Positions 11,700 to 26,300 of a stretch of 64,000 bases of DNA are shown piece after piece. Each line of letters starts with the position of its first letter. Position 1 is the stretch's first letter. The notes beneath the pieces were generated by a model. The model was not told the origin of the DNA. It made no database searches and saw only the letters and a list, made by a program, of their open reading frames with translations. The DNA lies in NCBI RefSeq assembly GCF_963576545.1, contig NC_083641.1:16038002-16102001 (forward strand), read 5' to 3'. The DNA comes from Limanda limanda (lineage: Eukaryota; Chordata; Actinopteri; Pleuronectiformes; Pleuronectidae). Both the position numbers and the translations under genes were made by a program.

Positions 11700-14102
11700 C
11701 TTTATGAACTTATAAACTGTAACAAAGACCAATGTTGAGGTTTTCTTATTTGAGAACTGAGAACCAGAAGAAGGGGAAAATTAACGGAAACTTATCTCAT
11801 AATAATGAGGGCGTTGTCCTGTGGATTTGTGGTTTGTTAAAGGCTAAATTATATTCCAGAGAATAAGTGTGGAACTTTAGATAACTGTAATTGTCAGGTT
11901 GTCGGGTCGTGTGTTTTTGCTGTATATCATTGTGAATGAGGCTAATCAGACAACAGTACAACTGCTCTAAAAAGCCTTTACGATTGAAAATCACTTTCAT
12001 ATTTGTGAAAACCTAATTTTATATATTTTTACTTTCTTTCAACAAGAAAGGGAGATTTCACTGCTTCTATCCCGGCCGGTTACATTTCATAGGGGACTGC
12101 TTTTTCACTTCTCCGTATTAATATGGCAGATATCATTCGTATAGTTATTATTAAACATCAGCCATTGTTGATTATCATTCAAAATCTCCTGAGCTGTTTT
12201 GGTTTGATAACTCCCTCTTATCTTCCAGGTGCCTATTAGTTGTTAGCACTTTCTCTAGAGACTGATCTCCCCTGTTAAACTTTTGGATTCAATTAGATAT
12301 GTGTTTTAGGTAATTTAGATGGTTTTCACATTTTGCTGAGGACAATGTTTATAAACATTTTGTGTTGCAGACAGTACTTATCTTTCCCCTCCCATGTATT
12401 ATTCCCCAGCTCTTTGACCCTTAAGGGAACAAACCCCTTAAGTTAGCCTAATAAAACATTAAGTATCTTCAACTTAAGATGCTATAAAACAGCAAAATGC
12501 TGCTCACACAAATTGATATGTCATAAACAGCCTGATGTAATCCTGACGGAGTCCATTTCTGCCTAATGACTTCTTTTACTTTTGATACTCAAAGCACATT
12601 TAGCTATGTATACATTTGTACTTTAACTCATGTGGGATTTGTATAGAAAAGCTTTATGGAAAATATTTTGTTCACAATGAAGAACCAAATATCACGAAAA
12701 AATCGAGAGTATTTCTTCCACCACTGTTCTTTTATCATGAATGTTCATATAGGCAGCTAAGAACTGAAGAAAAATTCTAACAATTTTTGTTTTTCTTATT
12801 TGCAAACCAAAACTATTTCAAATGGATAAGAAGTTTCTATAAATTCCATGGAGAAAAGAAAAGTTTCAGCACTGATCAATTTATAAAAGTTGGTAAAATG
12901 TTTTATAAGCCATTTATCAATTTATTGATATTTCACGTTGTCAGGGTAAAATCACCCATATAGACAATATTCCTACTCAGGAGTGAGGGACATGAGTTCG
13001 ACGAAATGCACCGTGATGCTTGACCACATGGTGGCGCTGTGTCATTGAAGTTCAAGGCTGAGACTTGAATGAAGACAGCGCTTGCTCGGTCACTTACACT
13101 GAATGAAACAACCGTGGAAAGATGCTTTTCACTCAAAATTATGTTTTCTGTTAGAATATGATTCATCATTAGTGTTAAAACAAATAATCAAACTCTCACA
13201 TGTTATTTATTTACATGTGAAATAAACGTATGTGGGCTTCATGTGCTCCTCGTAATTTTACAACTCCCTTAGTCAGACAGACCTTTCAATTGCATTCCTG
13301 GATTGTGCCCTCGTTGGTGACGATAGCACTTGAGTGAACGCAGGTCAAGAAGAGGATATCAGAGGACATTTAGGCTAAAAACATGGTGTAAACGTTGCCG
13401 TTTCAAGTCCAAGCTTACCGACACTTGGATGACACCATAAGAGCTGTATGGTTTTGTTCCCAGCAGATTTTATTTTATTCTATTTCGTTTCATTCTATTT
13501 TAACTATTGGTATTCTGATGTATTGCGTGTTGCTGTTTTTCTTGTTGAACCTTTTGCTTTGCAAAGTACTTTGGTCAACCAAGGTGTTTAAAATGTGCTA
13601 TATAAATCAAATTGACATTGATATTGGAGGTATTTTATCTTATTTTCTGTTGTTTTTAAATGTTTGAAGAACCGGTCACCATTTACTTCAATTATATTTG
13701 GCTGCAACGCTGTTTACCCCTGAAACTCCAGTGTTTTGTGGACTCAGACACTTCCCCCACCCCTCCATCAGCTTAGTGGTGAGTAGATACTGACTGAACT
13801 TTCATTTTTTTGGTCAACAATCCCTTTAAGTACATTAATGATCAGTACCTACTGCCATGACATGTACAGTATATCTCATACACACTGTTGAGTAAATCTG
13901 TTTTTTTCAGTCTGTGGTGGAGAAAATTCCGACGGCCCCTGAAGGTAGAACAACACATGTAACGTGTTTATGGCCACGCCCCTTCGTAGTAGGGCGGGCA
14001 CGGTGCTCGAGCGTTGCGTTTGTGTCCAAGTCACAAAGTTACACAAGCGAGCGATGAGGTTGTAGAACTGGACGGTTTCACAACGACACACACACACACA
14101 CA
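11700..14102. other. Intergenic region between two divergent genes
   Basis: AT-rich non-coding DNA between the 5' end of the AIFM-type gene (minus) and the tlcd2 promoter (plus). A region rich in tatt/tctatt near 13470-13510 and a (CA)n run at about 14088-14102 are visible. No gene was recognised. Open frames here are short and have no family resemblance I can name. Confidence 0.5.
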
Positions 14103-14314
14103 TATATAAAGAGAGAGGGAAAGATTCAGCGGGAGTACCAGAGAGACGAAACAAGAGAGAGGTCGAGTCAGCGGGAGAAACCATCTGACACAGCCGGGCT
14201 CCACTCCACTCGGACACCACGTTGTTTTTCTCCCAGCGCTCCCACCGCTCCTGTTCCAGTGGTTTCCATCGGTAACTGGTCGGTTCCCTCCTGCACATCT
14301 CTCACATCTCCGCC
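14103..14314 (+). promoter_or_regulatory. tlcd2: tlcd2 core promoter and 5' UTR
   Basis: A TATATAAA box lies at 14103-14110, followed by a purine-rich stretch and a GC-rich leader up to the start codon. Transcription would begin about 14135, giving a 5' UTR near 180 bases. The ATG context is gccATGG, an excellent Kozak match. The start site is inferred from the TATA position. Confidence 0.5.
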
Positions 14315-17300
14315 ATGGACCTGGGCTCAGTGCTCATCACCACCGGCGGCTCCGCGGTGTTCTTCAGGCTGGTGAACTCCGGGGTCAGCACGCTGCCCAT
14401 GCCCGAGTCCGCGGTGAGGAACGCGTGGAAGTGGAGGAACATCTCCACGTCAGGCGTGCACAGCTTCATCACCGCGATCTGGGCCGTGCTCTGGTGAGAG
14501 AAACACAACACACTCTTATTTATTATTATGATTACCGTTATAATTTTAATTATATCAGAAGGTACACTTTAATACACTTAAATACTTAACGGTGATACCT
14601 TTTAATCAGATGTGATAGTTAACAGTATATATTTTATTTTCTATTTTAAATTTTTGATATTCTATTTCATTGTTATTCTATTTCATTCTTTTTTTATTCT
14701 ATTTTATACTATTTCTATTTTTATTATTATTTTTTTGGGTTGAAATTACTGAGCATTGCTTAAAGAGAGCCTGTGACCCAAGTATTTAATTGACAGTGAC
14801 TGCTTCATGTTATCTCTGTTCATTTGACAATAAAAAATCTTATACTTTTACTAATACTTTTAATAAGATATGCTACTTTAAAATAATATATGATAACACG
14901 TGATACAATAATTAACGATACGATTCTTTAGGATACTTCAAAATACGATATGATAGGAGAAACTTATTAAATCCCTCATGGGGAAAACACCTTACACATA
15001 GCACATGGCAACAGGTAACAGACAATCTTTGTATCCAGGCAGCAGACAAGTGGAAAGCTGTGGGGCTGAGTGATATATCAACAATTATTTCACAGCTGTA
15101 AGGTGACCATTAAGAAATGATGAGGATCACACATTTTTTCATGAATGGATTTTGGAAATTTGGTTGTATGAGTGGTTGTATTCAAATTTTAGTGAATTAT
15201 CCAATAATTTTCAGACTGCTGTTTGACTTAATTGTGTTTCAATCTAGGCAATATGGCTAAAATTTCAATTAAGATAAACAAGAAACATTTTTCTTTTTAT
15301 GTTTAGAATAATTTCTGCTCCTGAGTGAAGGCTGTGGTTTTAAATTCTTCTTTAAGGGGCAGAGAATGACAAACGCTTGATAAACAGCTTTTACAAATCT
15401 GATGTCGATCAGTCATGTGTTATACCTGCTCACTGGGTTACTCAATGAACAAGTAATATATTGATATATACATATTGAACCTTTGTTATATTGTTATTGA
15501 TGAAAACTCAATTTTTATAATTGTTGATATATCACTCAGCCCCACAGTTAATTTTAAATGTAGACAAATTTGGCCTGGTTCATCATGAACTCTCAAATAA
15601 CATTTCACAAACTTTTTTTTTTTTTTACTCTGAAAGTCCTTATCTGAACCGGTGTGTTTTTCGCAGCTTTTTCCGTCACCCGCAGATGGCCGAGGATCTG
15701 ATAGAAACCTACTCTGTGTTTTCTCATGCTTTGGTATCGTTTTCCATCGGTGAGTAGCAGCTCCACAGTGTTCACTGCTGAATTACAAGTTGTGTCCTCT
15801 GAATGGGACAGGGGAGGGGAGGGGCTGGGGAGGGTTCACCCGGAGAGATGCTGCCGCCGTCCTATGAGAAAGTGAGGAAGTACAGTCATCCAGTATTCAG
15901 GCTCCTCTCCTTCTCCCACGTGGTGTAAGGGTTTATAAAGGCCATGAAAAACAGCAGGAAGCTGAAGCCACTTTGTACAACACATTGTGTACAGTAATGA
16001 GGCAGAAACAAACCGATAAATAAATCAGTGACATACTGAGTACTCAATGATTTGCAGCCATATTAATGTGCTCCATCATTTTACTGTTACATCCTGTGGC
16101 TGTTAACTGACAGGTGATATTCACCATATTGTTCTTACCAAAGTCAAGCTGTCTCTAATTCAAACATAGTCACTGCTGCCTTCAGTGTGAATTGGAGACT
16201 GATCTCTGACTCTTGGGTTTGTGTATTCATGGGTGTGTATTTCCATTTAGCTTGACCTGAGTTCACTTTATGTATAAATTGCCTTAACATTGCTACAGAC
16301 TGCTCTCTGTGAACCAAACTTAAGAATATCATGAATTAGGTTTAGCTTGATGTCCTCAGGATGCATGCTACTCCACATTCTTAAAATAGGAACTTGCCCT
16401 GTTTTTTAATATTCTGTCAGAAATATTGTTCGAGAGCAACTAGCGGCACGTGTGAGCGCTTAAACCCACAGATTTGTTGGATATGTGCAGAGCAACCAGT
16501 TCTCCCAGAGGATTCCCAGGATGTTTGACATTCTTTCAGGAAGCCCAGCCCTGGAAGCAGGCAATGCGAGCAGCATTGTCAGTGCGTGAAGATCAATGGG
16601 TGGCATTATGATCGGTCCCAGGCACCGGGCGTAACCCCTGGTACAGTCACGTGACATCACCGGGACAGAGACCGCGCAAAAAGGTTGATTTATGTGAGCA
16701 ATCCATATCTGATGTGGGTTGTAACAGAGAGGAGAGTCATCTGTATGCAAAAACTTGGGAAGAGCTTCTCCCAAACCCCCCCCCCCCCCCCCACCAGAGA
16801 TGTGGTGTGATTCTTGTGAGGCATCACTTAGTTTTCAGAGGATGTTCCAGCAGATGTGTGGATGGAGCTCGGCTACAATGGTTGCAGGCTTGTTGAATGA
16901 AGACCTTGTCCAGTGCCTTAAGCCATGTGCTGCAGACAAACCCAAGTATGGTTAATGTTTAAGGGAGTCAAGCTGTTTTCCCGGACCTGGAATTCACCAT
17001 GTTTAGCGAATTTCTTTTTAGCCCATAGTATAGTTATTGTATCCCACAGTTTATCGTAAGGGGCAGTGTACTACGGAAGTCCCTAATGGAACACTATATA
17101 CCATCATGTATTAAAAGACAAGAGTAGAGAGGGCAGCCCTTCTCAGCCTTCTCTCTCTGTTGATTCTATTCCTTATTCTTATCAAAAATGTTTTAACTAT
17201 CAGGAGGATAAAGGCGGACAAATTTATATTTGCCAGCCTTTTCACAGTTAAGAAAGTGTATGAGGGTTATTCCCGATATTTCCAATGGTGCTTTTTTTCC

Positions 17301-20300
17301 TAAAATTATTAATATTAAGTGTTAAATAAACATATACATTTATAATGGGATTTTCAATTGGCTGGCCGACGTTGTAGTGGTTAGTGAATGAGTAGGTGTT
17401 TTTAGAAAAAGCCTATTTCTAACAATAAAATATGAAGTTACTTCTAATACAGATACAAAAAAGACATGCTGATAGTGAATTTCAGTTGTGTTTAGAGAAG
17501 ACTCCAAAATGTTAGTCAAGTTTACACCGGCAGCAAAAACAAAAAGCCACAAAGTAAGATGTTTACATGCTGTGGTAACCTTGATCAGTGTCAGAGTAAG
17601 CCAGTGTCATATTCAGGTTTCTCAAGCCTAACCAGATTTTCCCATCAGTGTCATTATGTTAAAGTCTGAAGCCCGGTTGTATGACTAATTGGTTTAAGAG
17701 AAGAATCCCCTGAAACTCACTGCAGGAGACAAAACTTATCAGCTGCTTCACCTGAAATCAACTTTTTCCTCTGCTGACTTCTCTATTCAGGCTTTTAGGT
17801 GATGGCAAGTGAAAAGTCAAAGCAGTGTTTGATACCCTTGTTCTCAGTGTAGATGTTGGCATTAATAGCAACTGGTTGATATAAAAATAATAATCACCTT
17901 TTTTGTATAAAACTTGTCAAAACCCAGTTACAAAGGGCTTTATAGAACGAAATCAAACATAGCTCACAATCAAGATAAAAAGATAAAAATGTGAAAAATA
18001 GAACATACAGTCAAGATAAAAACAGCAAAACATATTTTTAAAACAACATGGAAGGGAGGACCTAACTACAACGGAGTGTTCAGGCTTCACACTGGCATTT
18101 TGCCCATGTTAGTTTTTATAAAATGCTAAAAATAGAAAGCAAGATCAGATTTTCTTGTTCTGATTACAGATCTATCAGATGGTGCTGAACGATGAAACTG
18201 AGTTATAATAAAAACACAACTGCGAGATGAGAGATATGACTCCGCTTGCTGGAGTTGACGGATCGTAGAAAACCTTGACCTAAACTCCACCTCTCGTTGC
18301 CATTGTTGGAAAGACTGCATTGTGTAGGAGTTCCCCTTGTCCATTATCGACGCTCTACTGAAACAATATGAACTCTTGTGGAAACCACATAATGCAAATC
18401 AACCAATCAAATGCTTTGCAATAGCGATCTTGCAATAATTACTTGGTCCGGGGTTTGGTAGCAAGGACTTTTGTTTATGTCGAGAACTACGTCGTCACAG
18501 CGACAGAAGGGTCCTGGTGTCAGATTTCAAACATAAATGGAGGGGGGGGTTAATTCCTGCTTTGCCACAGCCCTGAGCGCCTGTGCAACCCTCTATCCTC
18601 AACACTTCATTATTTTTTTTCCAGCATTCAAAAGAGCGGTCACCATGGATACGGCTGGTGGCGGGGAAGGACGGGTTGGGGGTGGTGGATATGAATAGCC
18701 CCTCTCCAAGACGCATGTTGGTTGCTGTCGTCATGGAAGCAGGGGTCCTCCCGACACACTCGATGAAACCCGAGGCTGCTCTTGTCATGAGAATCTGTTG
18801 CGTTGTGGTTGATTAGTGAATCGCTGAACCCTAACATGTGATGTTCTTCTCATTCCAACAGGTTACTTCATCTACGACTTCATTGACATGGTGCTCAACC
18901 AGAAGCTGAATCAGTCCTGGGAGCTTCTCTTCCATCACGTTGTGGTAGGTCTATCAAGTGTAGCTCACAGTTAAAAACAAGCTGTGGTCTGAGATTTTAT
19001 GTTTTGACCGAAGCTGTCACTGAGAGGAGACAACCTGCCCTCTGTATGCGAGTGAGAAACCCGAATCATGAATTCAATAAACAGTGTAGCTACTGCCTGT
19101 CCGAAACTCGCGCCAAAATTCCAGCACACCTGTCAAACGCACTGACACGGGGAAGACAAAATACCGGTCTTTCTTGTTGAGTTGCAAAGACCAAGAGAGG
19201 GAGGAACAAAGACAATCATTCCAGCGTGACCCCCCCACCCCCCACCACACCCCTCCCAAGCATGGAACCTCCTTCATGCCTTCAGAAAGATGAACTCCAC
19301 CCGACTCCCTGTGTCTTTTTATCATCCGTTAAAGCACACAACACTTTACACCAGTGTCCCGTCAGATCCGCTCATCCTCCTGATACCGTAACCCTCAGTG
19401 GAGGTGTTTTCCTGAGAGTAGAACGAGTGAGACAATTTGACCCTTCCCCCCACTCCTGCTTTGAAAAGCTATGGAAAATAAATATGGGAAAGACCTGAAA
19501 TGGAAATATAGAAACTACACCCTGAATGAATATTTTCCTCCTCGGCTTCTGGCTGGCTGACCTACATGCTTGGTGTGTGGGTGTGTGTGTGTGTTTGTGT
19601 GTGTCTTTCTGTTGCCAAGCTCTTGTTATTGTAGTGCATTGCTCACCCCACATGGGCCGCATGGGTTAAATCTTTATTGTAAATGTCTCTTGACAGAATT
19701 GGAGAGGTGTTGTACTGTAAAGCGGCGATGATTTACGTGTGTGTTTGGCTGTTAAAACAGGAGCGGGGTTTTTATCCTGACAGATGTAGAAACATTTGTC
19801 TGCAGTATTAGAAATGAGGCCACTAAAAACGTGCTGTGTGCTGCGTGAAGAAAAGAGGATAATGCACACGGATGTTCCAGTAATGGAAGGAAGACCTGCT
19901 CAAAATAGCTATATCAACATGCTTTATATAGAAATGTAAACATACGATCTAGTGGACTGATAAACATCACTTAAACGGTAACATCTTCAAGTGTGGTCTC
20001 TCATATATCTCTAGTAAATATAACCTCTGTTCAGTATCTCACACACAAAAGCACCAAGGACCTTTAAACCAACACAGAGGCCAAACTTTGCCAGGAAACT
20101 GGTTCTAGCAGTTTACTGGTTGCATGAGAAGATATGGGAGTTCCTTGCAATGAACACATGGCACAACAACCAGCATGACAGACACACAAAATGTGTGTGT
20201 ATAATCAACTACTAGAGTCAGCGGATGGTGAAACTTTGTGAGATTACATTTGTCCAGTACTGAAGCGTGACTTTTCCGATCAAGCACAATGAGCGCTGTG

Positions 20301-23300
20301 TGCTTGACCAGAGTAAAGACTCTCCCACGATGCAGCAAGTAAAAGTCATTTACCACAAGTAGTGTGCTGAGGGAACCAGCACTTTTTGTGTAGCTCTTGC
20401 AGGACAGCTCCATTGTCCTCTCCTAGTTAATGTTCTTTAACAACTCTCTCAACTTATTTATTTTAAAAAGTTTTACACTGTGCAATAACTTCCTGCTCAA
20501 CATCGTGAATCTCTCATCTCTGTAAGCTCATCTCTCACAGCTCTCCTCCAGTGCAAACAGTACACTGTCAAGCGCTCCAGGGTTTAGTGAATTGTCACAT
20601 CTGCACTACAATAAAAAAGTCAGTTAATAAGGACTTGCAAGATAATTTATTTCTACATAATTTTAGGTTTTTGTGGTGGTTATGGCTGCGGCCTGTTGCA
20701 TTAGGGCTCTTTTGTTTCAAAACCAAATATTTAAGTCTTACACTGTTGGAAATTCTCATTGTAGATTATAGATTGTTAATAGTTGTATAAATACTGTGAC
20801 GATGTTGTGTGGTTCTTTCTGTTGCCAAGCTCTTACTCTTCTTGTTGTAGTACACTAGGTTGAATTTCTACTGTAAATGTCTCAGACAGGATTGCAGTTG
20901 GCTTGTACTGTACAGCAGCAATGATTTACATGCGTGTAAAGCAGGAACTGTTTTTGTTTGTTTGCAGCCTTTAGTGCTCGTTTGTTCCTTAAACAAAGTT
21001 TAAGTCTCACCTGAATCAGTGTTTCACAGAGGAAAATCTGTGAAACACTGTTGGAAAGGCTTGTTTTTGGATTAGTTTTGGGGACACTGTGCTACAACAT
21101 GTTTGTAGATGGCAAAGACCTAAGTTTGAGAGTTTGAAAAAAACAGGACTTTCTGAAAAGAGGAGATAACGGTTCTCCTCTTTTCAGAAAGTCCTGTTTT
21201 TTTGCTCCTCCACTTCCTGTAACCCTAGTGAATGGCTGCTTTGGTGAGGCAGCTGGCTGTAGATTGTCACTAGACTGTGGGAGGAACGCAGATTTCTTTC
21301 TCATTCACATGGCTCTTTGTGCTTCTCTGCTGTCGCTAGCTCCCTTCGTTTCCCTGCTGCGCCATCATTAAGACTTTCATTCATTCTTTTCAACGGAGTT
21401 CACTCCTTGCGCTGTTCTCTTTCAAGTCCTTCACGATCTTGTCACCTTTTTTCCCCCACCTTTTCCTGCAACTTTTATAAATTGGGTTATTGAAGAGTTG
21501 TAATGCAAGAGAACCACATCAGAGCTTGTTTTTCACTGGTCATCTGAGTCTAAAGGAGTTTTCTCATTGGGCGAGTGCTGAACCAAACACGACCAGTTGG
21601 TTATACTGTCAGGAGAAGGCTTATCTGCTTGTTGTGGCTGCCCAATAGGAAAACAACAACTTTACATTGATTTATTAGTTCATGTTGTCACGCAGCAAAT
21701 ATCCATAAATCCATCTTTTTTCAACACCACTTCTCCTTTGAGGGTCAATGGATCGATGCATGTAAAGCAAGTATGGACCAAGTATGTAATAATTCCTCAT
21801 TAAATTGTTTACAAACAACTAGACCTATATAAAACATAAACTCCTTAATGTAGGTAATTATGTTATAATGGAGATAATTGAGCTTTTAACTGACATCTGC
21901 AGATGTGGGACAGTTTGACGCTACAGCATCGACTGAGGGAAAGCTGTCATCAGGTTTATGTAGATTGGCCAAAAGAGTTGATATAAACCTTTTATATGAC
22001 TGGCTGAGTTTTGTTTGAAGAGTAAAATCTGTGTTTTTGTCTCATTTTCCTCCTTTGTCAGAGCTTGTTTTTCACCGGTCATCTGAAGTGTTTGTCTGCA
22101 CTTCTATATACTTTTTTTTTGTTTACACACCTGCAATCTGCCATGAGGGTTTCCTCTCTTACACAAACATATAGTGAAAGACCATGTGGTACAACTCAAG
22201 ACATTTTGATCCCTGTTGTCGCAGTCCAGGAACAAAATAACAAAGTCAAACATTCCATAGAACGCCCCCCACCCCCCCTTCTTCTTATTGACTGTAGTGG
22301 AGATTACAGCTTCTTATTTCTGTCTGAGGAACATGGTCCCAACGCCTGATGAGATCCTGTCAGCCACAACCTTGTGCTTCCATTTGAAAGCAGGAAGTCC
22401 TGATAGCTCTGCCAGAAATAGGGGGCCTCCCTGTGAGTAGAATTTATATGTATGCCCCTACAACATATTGTATAAGAAATACAGCATGCAGAATTATTCA
22501 AGTGAAATGAGCAGATTCTTAAATGTATTGTAGAAAGAGCAGATTACATTGTTTCTTCTTGCTACAGCTGGGCTGATTGCAGTATAGTTAATGTAAAACC
22601 GAGGTTTATTTGCTGTGCTTGTAAAAAGAAGGAACAATTTAACGCAGCTCCCATCCCATGGCTGTTTCAGCCATGTTTGTTTAAGAAACACTGAGCCTTT
22701 AGAGGTAGATGGACAGATTTGTTCTACGCTGAAGAGCGGAAGCATGTGAATTACAGTTTGACCAATGTTCTCTTCTGAGATCTATCATTAATGATAAACA
22801 GTGGGAACACAGAGTCTATCAGTTTGGCTTCCTGCTGTCTCTGTGCTCTCAAAGTTTGACGGTTTGATGTTTTCCAACATCTTTGCCGTTTCCCTCCCAA
22901 AAGTCTCTGTCATCCCTCTCTCATTTGTCTGAATTCAGTTATCTCTGTAGAGTGAGGCTCAAGGCCAGCACTCATCTGAAGCAGATCAGGGTGTCACGGG
23001 TTAATCGGCCATCTGAGGATCTGCACTGTTTTCAATAACAACTTCTCTGCTCCATCCAGTTGGGCCACCTCCAATTTATAGCTTTTAAAACTGTATATGT
23101 AGGCCCTTAAATATTCTCCCCTCTAGGCTTAATATTGATCCCAGCTGTGTAACTTTTAACCATTCTCCAAGTAGCAGGTGTTAATAGTTGCTGTTACACA
23201 CACAGAAATGATGAGAGAATGGATTTTTTAACAACCTGGGGAAGTCATAAATTTCTCAACGCCTGAAGCTAGTTCCAAAATTTCGTAAATTCTCCTCCTC

Positions 23301-26300
23301 TTCTACGTAAATGCTCAAGATTGCTCCAACTGCACTGGTAGCTTTCTTAAAGTACAGGTACTAATGACACAAACAGATAAAAGTAAAAAAATTGTCTGAA
23401 TAACAAAAGTAAAAGCCTTAGGAATAGCGTACATAAAACGAAAATAAAAACATCTGGAGGTAAAATGAGGTGAGATTTAAAGCTCAAATTACCCAAAGGA
23501 TAAAAATTTGTTCAGCTTTGGATTTTTCTATATGTTGTTGAAAAAATGGATTTACCGAGCTCAGTAAATAAGTTGTCACCTCTGTGTAATCCAGTCACTG
23601 AAAGGCCACATTAACAGACAGCAGTGAGATGATGTAAGGGTATAAAGACCAAAAGGGGCCTTATTGATGAATACAACCCAGTGTGTTTCTCAACAAAACG
23701 AGAGAGAGAGGGCCATCCAACCTTGGCATAGAACTCACAACGATAAGTATTGTACCTCTAATAAATGTTAATGAAGTGTGAAAAACTTTTAGTGCTGCAA
23801 CCGAAGCATCAGGGATAAAATGTCACCAGAATCTAAAACAGGAATGTTTCGTATAACTGCTCCTTCCATCAGTACAACTTTATTTATTCACAATTGACAG
23901 ATTTAATTTTATCAGCGTGTGTGAGGAAGTCTTATCTGATGTGCCTTCACGCTCATATTTGCCATGTTTTCAAATTCAACCTCTGTCCCATTTTTCCTCT
24001 CCAACGTTGGTCTTGCACCAACCTCAGACATGAAAGGAAGTTTACGGGGCATGAAAATAGATATTTGTGGGAGGAGTGTGGCGCTGTCTCACAAACTCAG
24101 CAGCGTATGTTTCCTTCGAAAAGCGGAAAAGTACCATATTTGGTGGTTGGCTATGTTGTCATTGGTGTGACGCCAAGGACTCAACTTTAACAACCTGAAA
24201 TGCATGATTTAAAGTGCATGGCGCAAGTGCGTATCCAACTTAAGCTAGTTTAACGACTGGGAAAAGGGTTAATACAACAGTCACATGGTTCAAGGGTTAG
24301 TTGTTTAACTCACCGTAATACACGGCTCCGTCTATTTCCTTAGGGATATTCTTCTAGTGGTTAATGTTGCATCAACAACATAAACAAGCATGTTGTGAAG
24401 TGTAGCGTGGTTTGCAATATACCCTTTGCTTTGTTTTTTGTGAATAAAGCAGCCGAGGCCTCTCGATATTCTTTTAGCAGCAGCAGCTTATGTAGTATGT
24501 ATGGTATGTTTTTGTTTTTGCTCGCCAGCCCACAGATGTACTGTGTTTCCATTCATCCACAGTCTGTGGGCTACGCCACTCCTCTGCTCTGACCCACACA
24601 TTGCTGTGACAGACCACATGGAACCAGCGTTACTTTCTAAAATCTCCAGCGTCAGCATTGCGTTTCCAAACCAAAGGCTACTGGAACATCGGCTGTATTT
24701 TCTGAGATGTTAGTAGAGCACACGGTTAGCTGAGCGAGAAGGCTTTGTATGATTCAAAAGCAACAATATCATGACCTACTCGGAAAAATGATGGCCAACG
24801 AGCGGGGGGAGAGACACGTATTGGAAAATAGGAAACAGAATAGTCGTGTGTGTGTGTGTGTGTGTGTGTGAGTTTTTTGGCGGGCGAGGATGATGATGTA
24901 TTTCTCAGTAGCCTCATCATTTTGGCGGGAGAACCTCTGGAGGTTTCCCCCATTCTGTGTATATCCAGAGGGGAGGACAGACATCTGGTCTCCACTTGAA
25001 CCCCAGGCTCCCGAGACACACACACACACACACACGCACACACTTGCAGCAAACCTCCTGTTTCCTGAGAGGGGGCATTTCCAAATGTATGCACACCCCC
25101 TCAAATTTTTTCTTCACTGCAGCTTCCCTCCATATATCACACACACAGCCTTGTTTTCGACCCCCCTATTCTTGCATAACGTCCAAAACATCTCCTCCTC
25201 CACCACCTACTCTCTGGAAATTGTCCCACCCCCTCACTTGGATACAAACCAATAAGAGCCTCCACACTCTGGTAGTATCATATATTGTTTTTGTGTGGGT
25301 TTCTTTCCCTCATGGTACAACGGTCTCACACTGAGGAATTTCCTTGTGTTTTGTTTTTGTGTCGTCAAGGGTTCCCTGTTCGAGTAATGCAAAGGAGAGA
25401 AACAGTAAAATCCACTCATCTATAGTTGCAGCTTCTTATCTTTTTATCAGCCACTGAAATGATGCTGTGAGGCACAAAACTCTCACTGTGGCATATTCAG
25501 GATGGGTCAAGTATATATACACAGCAGTAAAGTATTGTTGGGGATAAACAACATGCTTTAAACTGAATTAGTTCAAGACCGAGTGCATGTAAGAATGAGA
25601 AAGCTTTCATAATTCATCTGTGTTCTGACTACTCACTACTGAAACTGCAGATTAATCATAACTTTTCTGACCTTTTAAAGACAGATAAAGAAAACTGTTG
25701 GCAATGCTTTGGAATTCAAAGTAAGGAAATAGGAGGAACATCTTGTCAATAGAAATAAGAACATTTTGATAGTTGAGAGCAAGTATGCCAAAAACAGATT
25801 TGCAACATACTTGGTCTTAATCCCATCACAACGCTTATCAAGGGAGAGGAATTGTGAAATCCAGTGAAGACGAAAAATAAACAGAGGCAGGTCCCGTCTA
25901 TCCGGAAAAGAGCAGGCTATAGTGTGAATGAGCCTTTTAGTGCTTTACTACGAGTTGGACTTTGTTCACAGTTGACTTAACATGTAGGAATGCATTCATG
26001 TGCGTTTTGAGATAACAGAGGTTGACACTCAGTAAACCACTTGTCGCTGCTGAAAGCAAGTTAAGGCGTTTTTTGGGGATTTTAGTTGTTCTGTCATTAC
26101 GACAGACTTCCATCAATTTGAATCCACAGGGAGGGGGAGGGGTTTGACAGCAGGGCCCCTCTCTGCGGTCATTTCCTGATTTCCTGTCCTGACAGTGGAG
26201 CTGACCCGAGAGCCGGATGTGACCCTGCAGAAGGATCCGTGCAGGCAGGGGCCCTGTATGAGATCACTTTGGACCTGAGGGGTTCAGAGGGAGGAGTGGA

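Noticed and set aside
21137..21203. microRNA gene
   Set aside because: Perfect 30-bp pairing with a 7-base loop and oligo-A/T ends is unlike most animal microRNA precursors, which have bulges and longer stems. It is kept only as a hairpin.
24726..25334. Several overlapping frames of 110-125 codons on both strands
   Set aside because: They arise from the inverted GT and CA tracts at 24846-25044 and surrounding low-complexity sequence. There are no splice-supported exons and no family resemblance.
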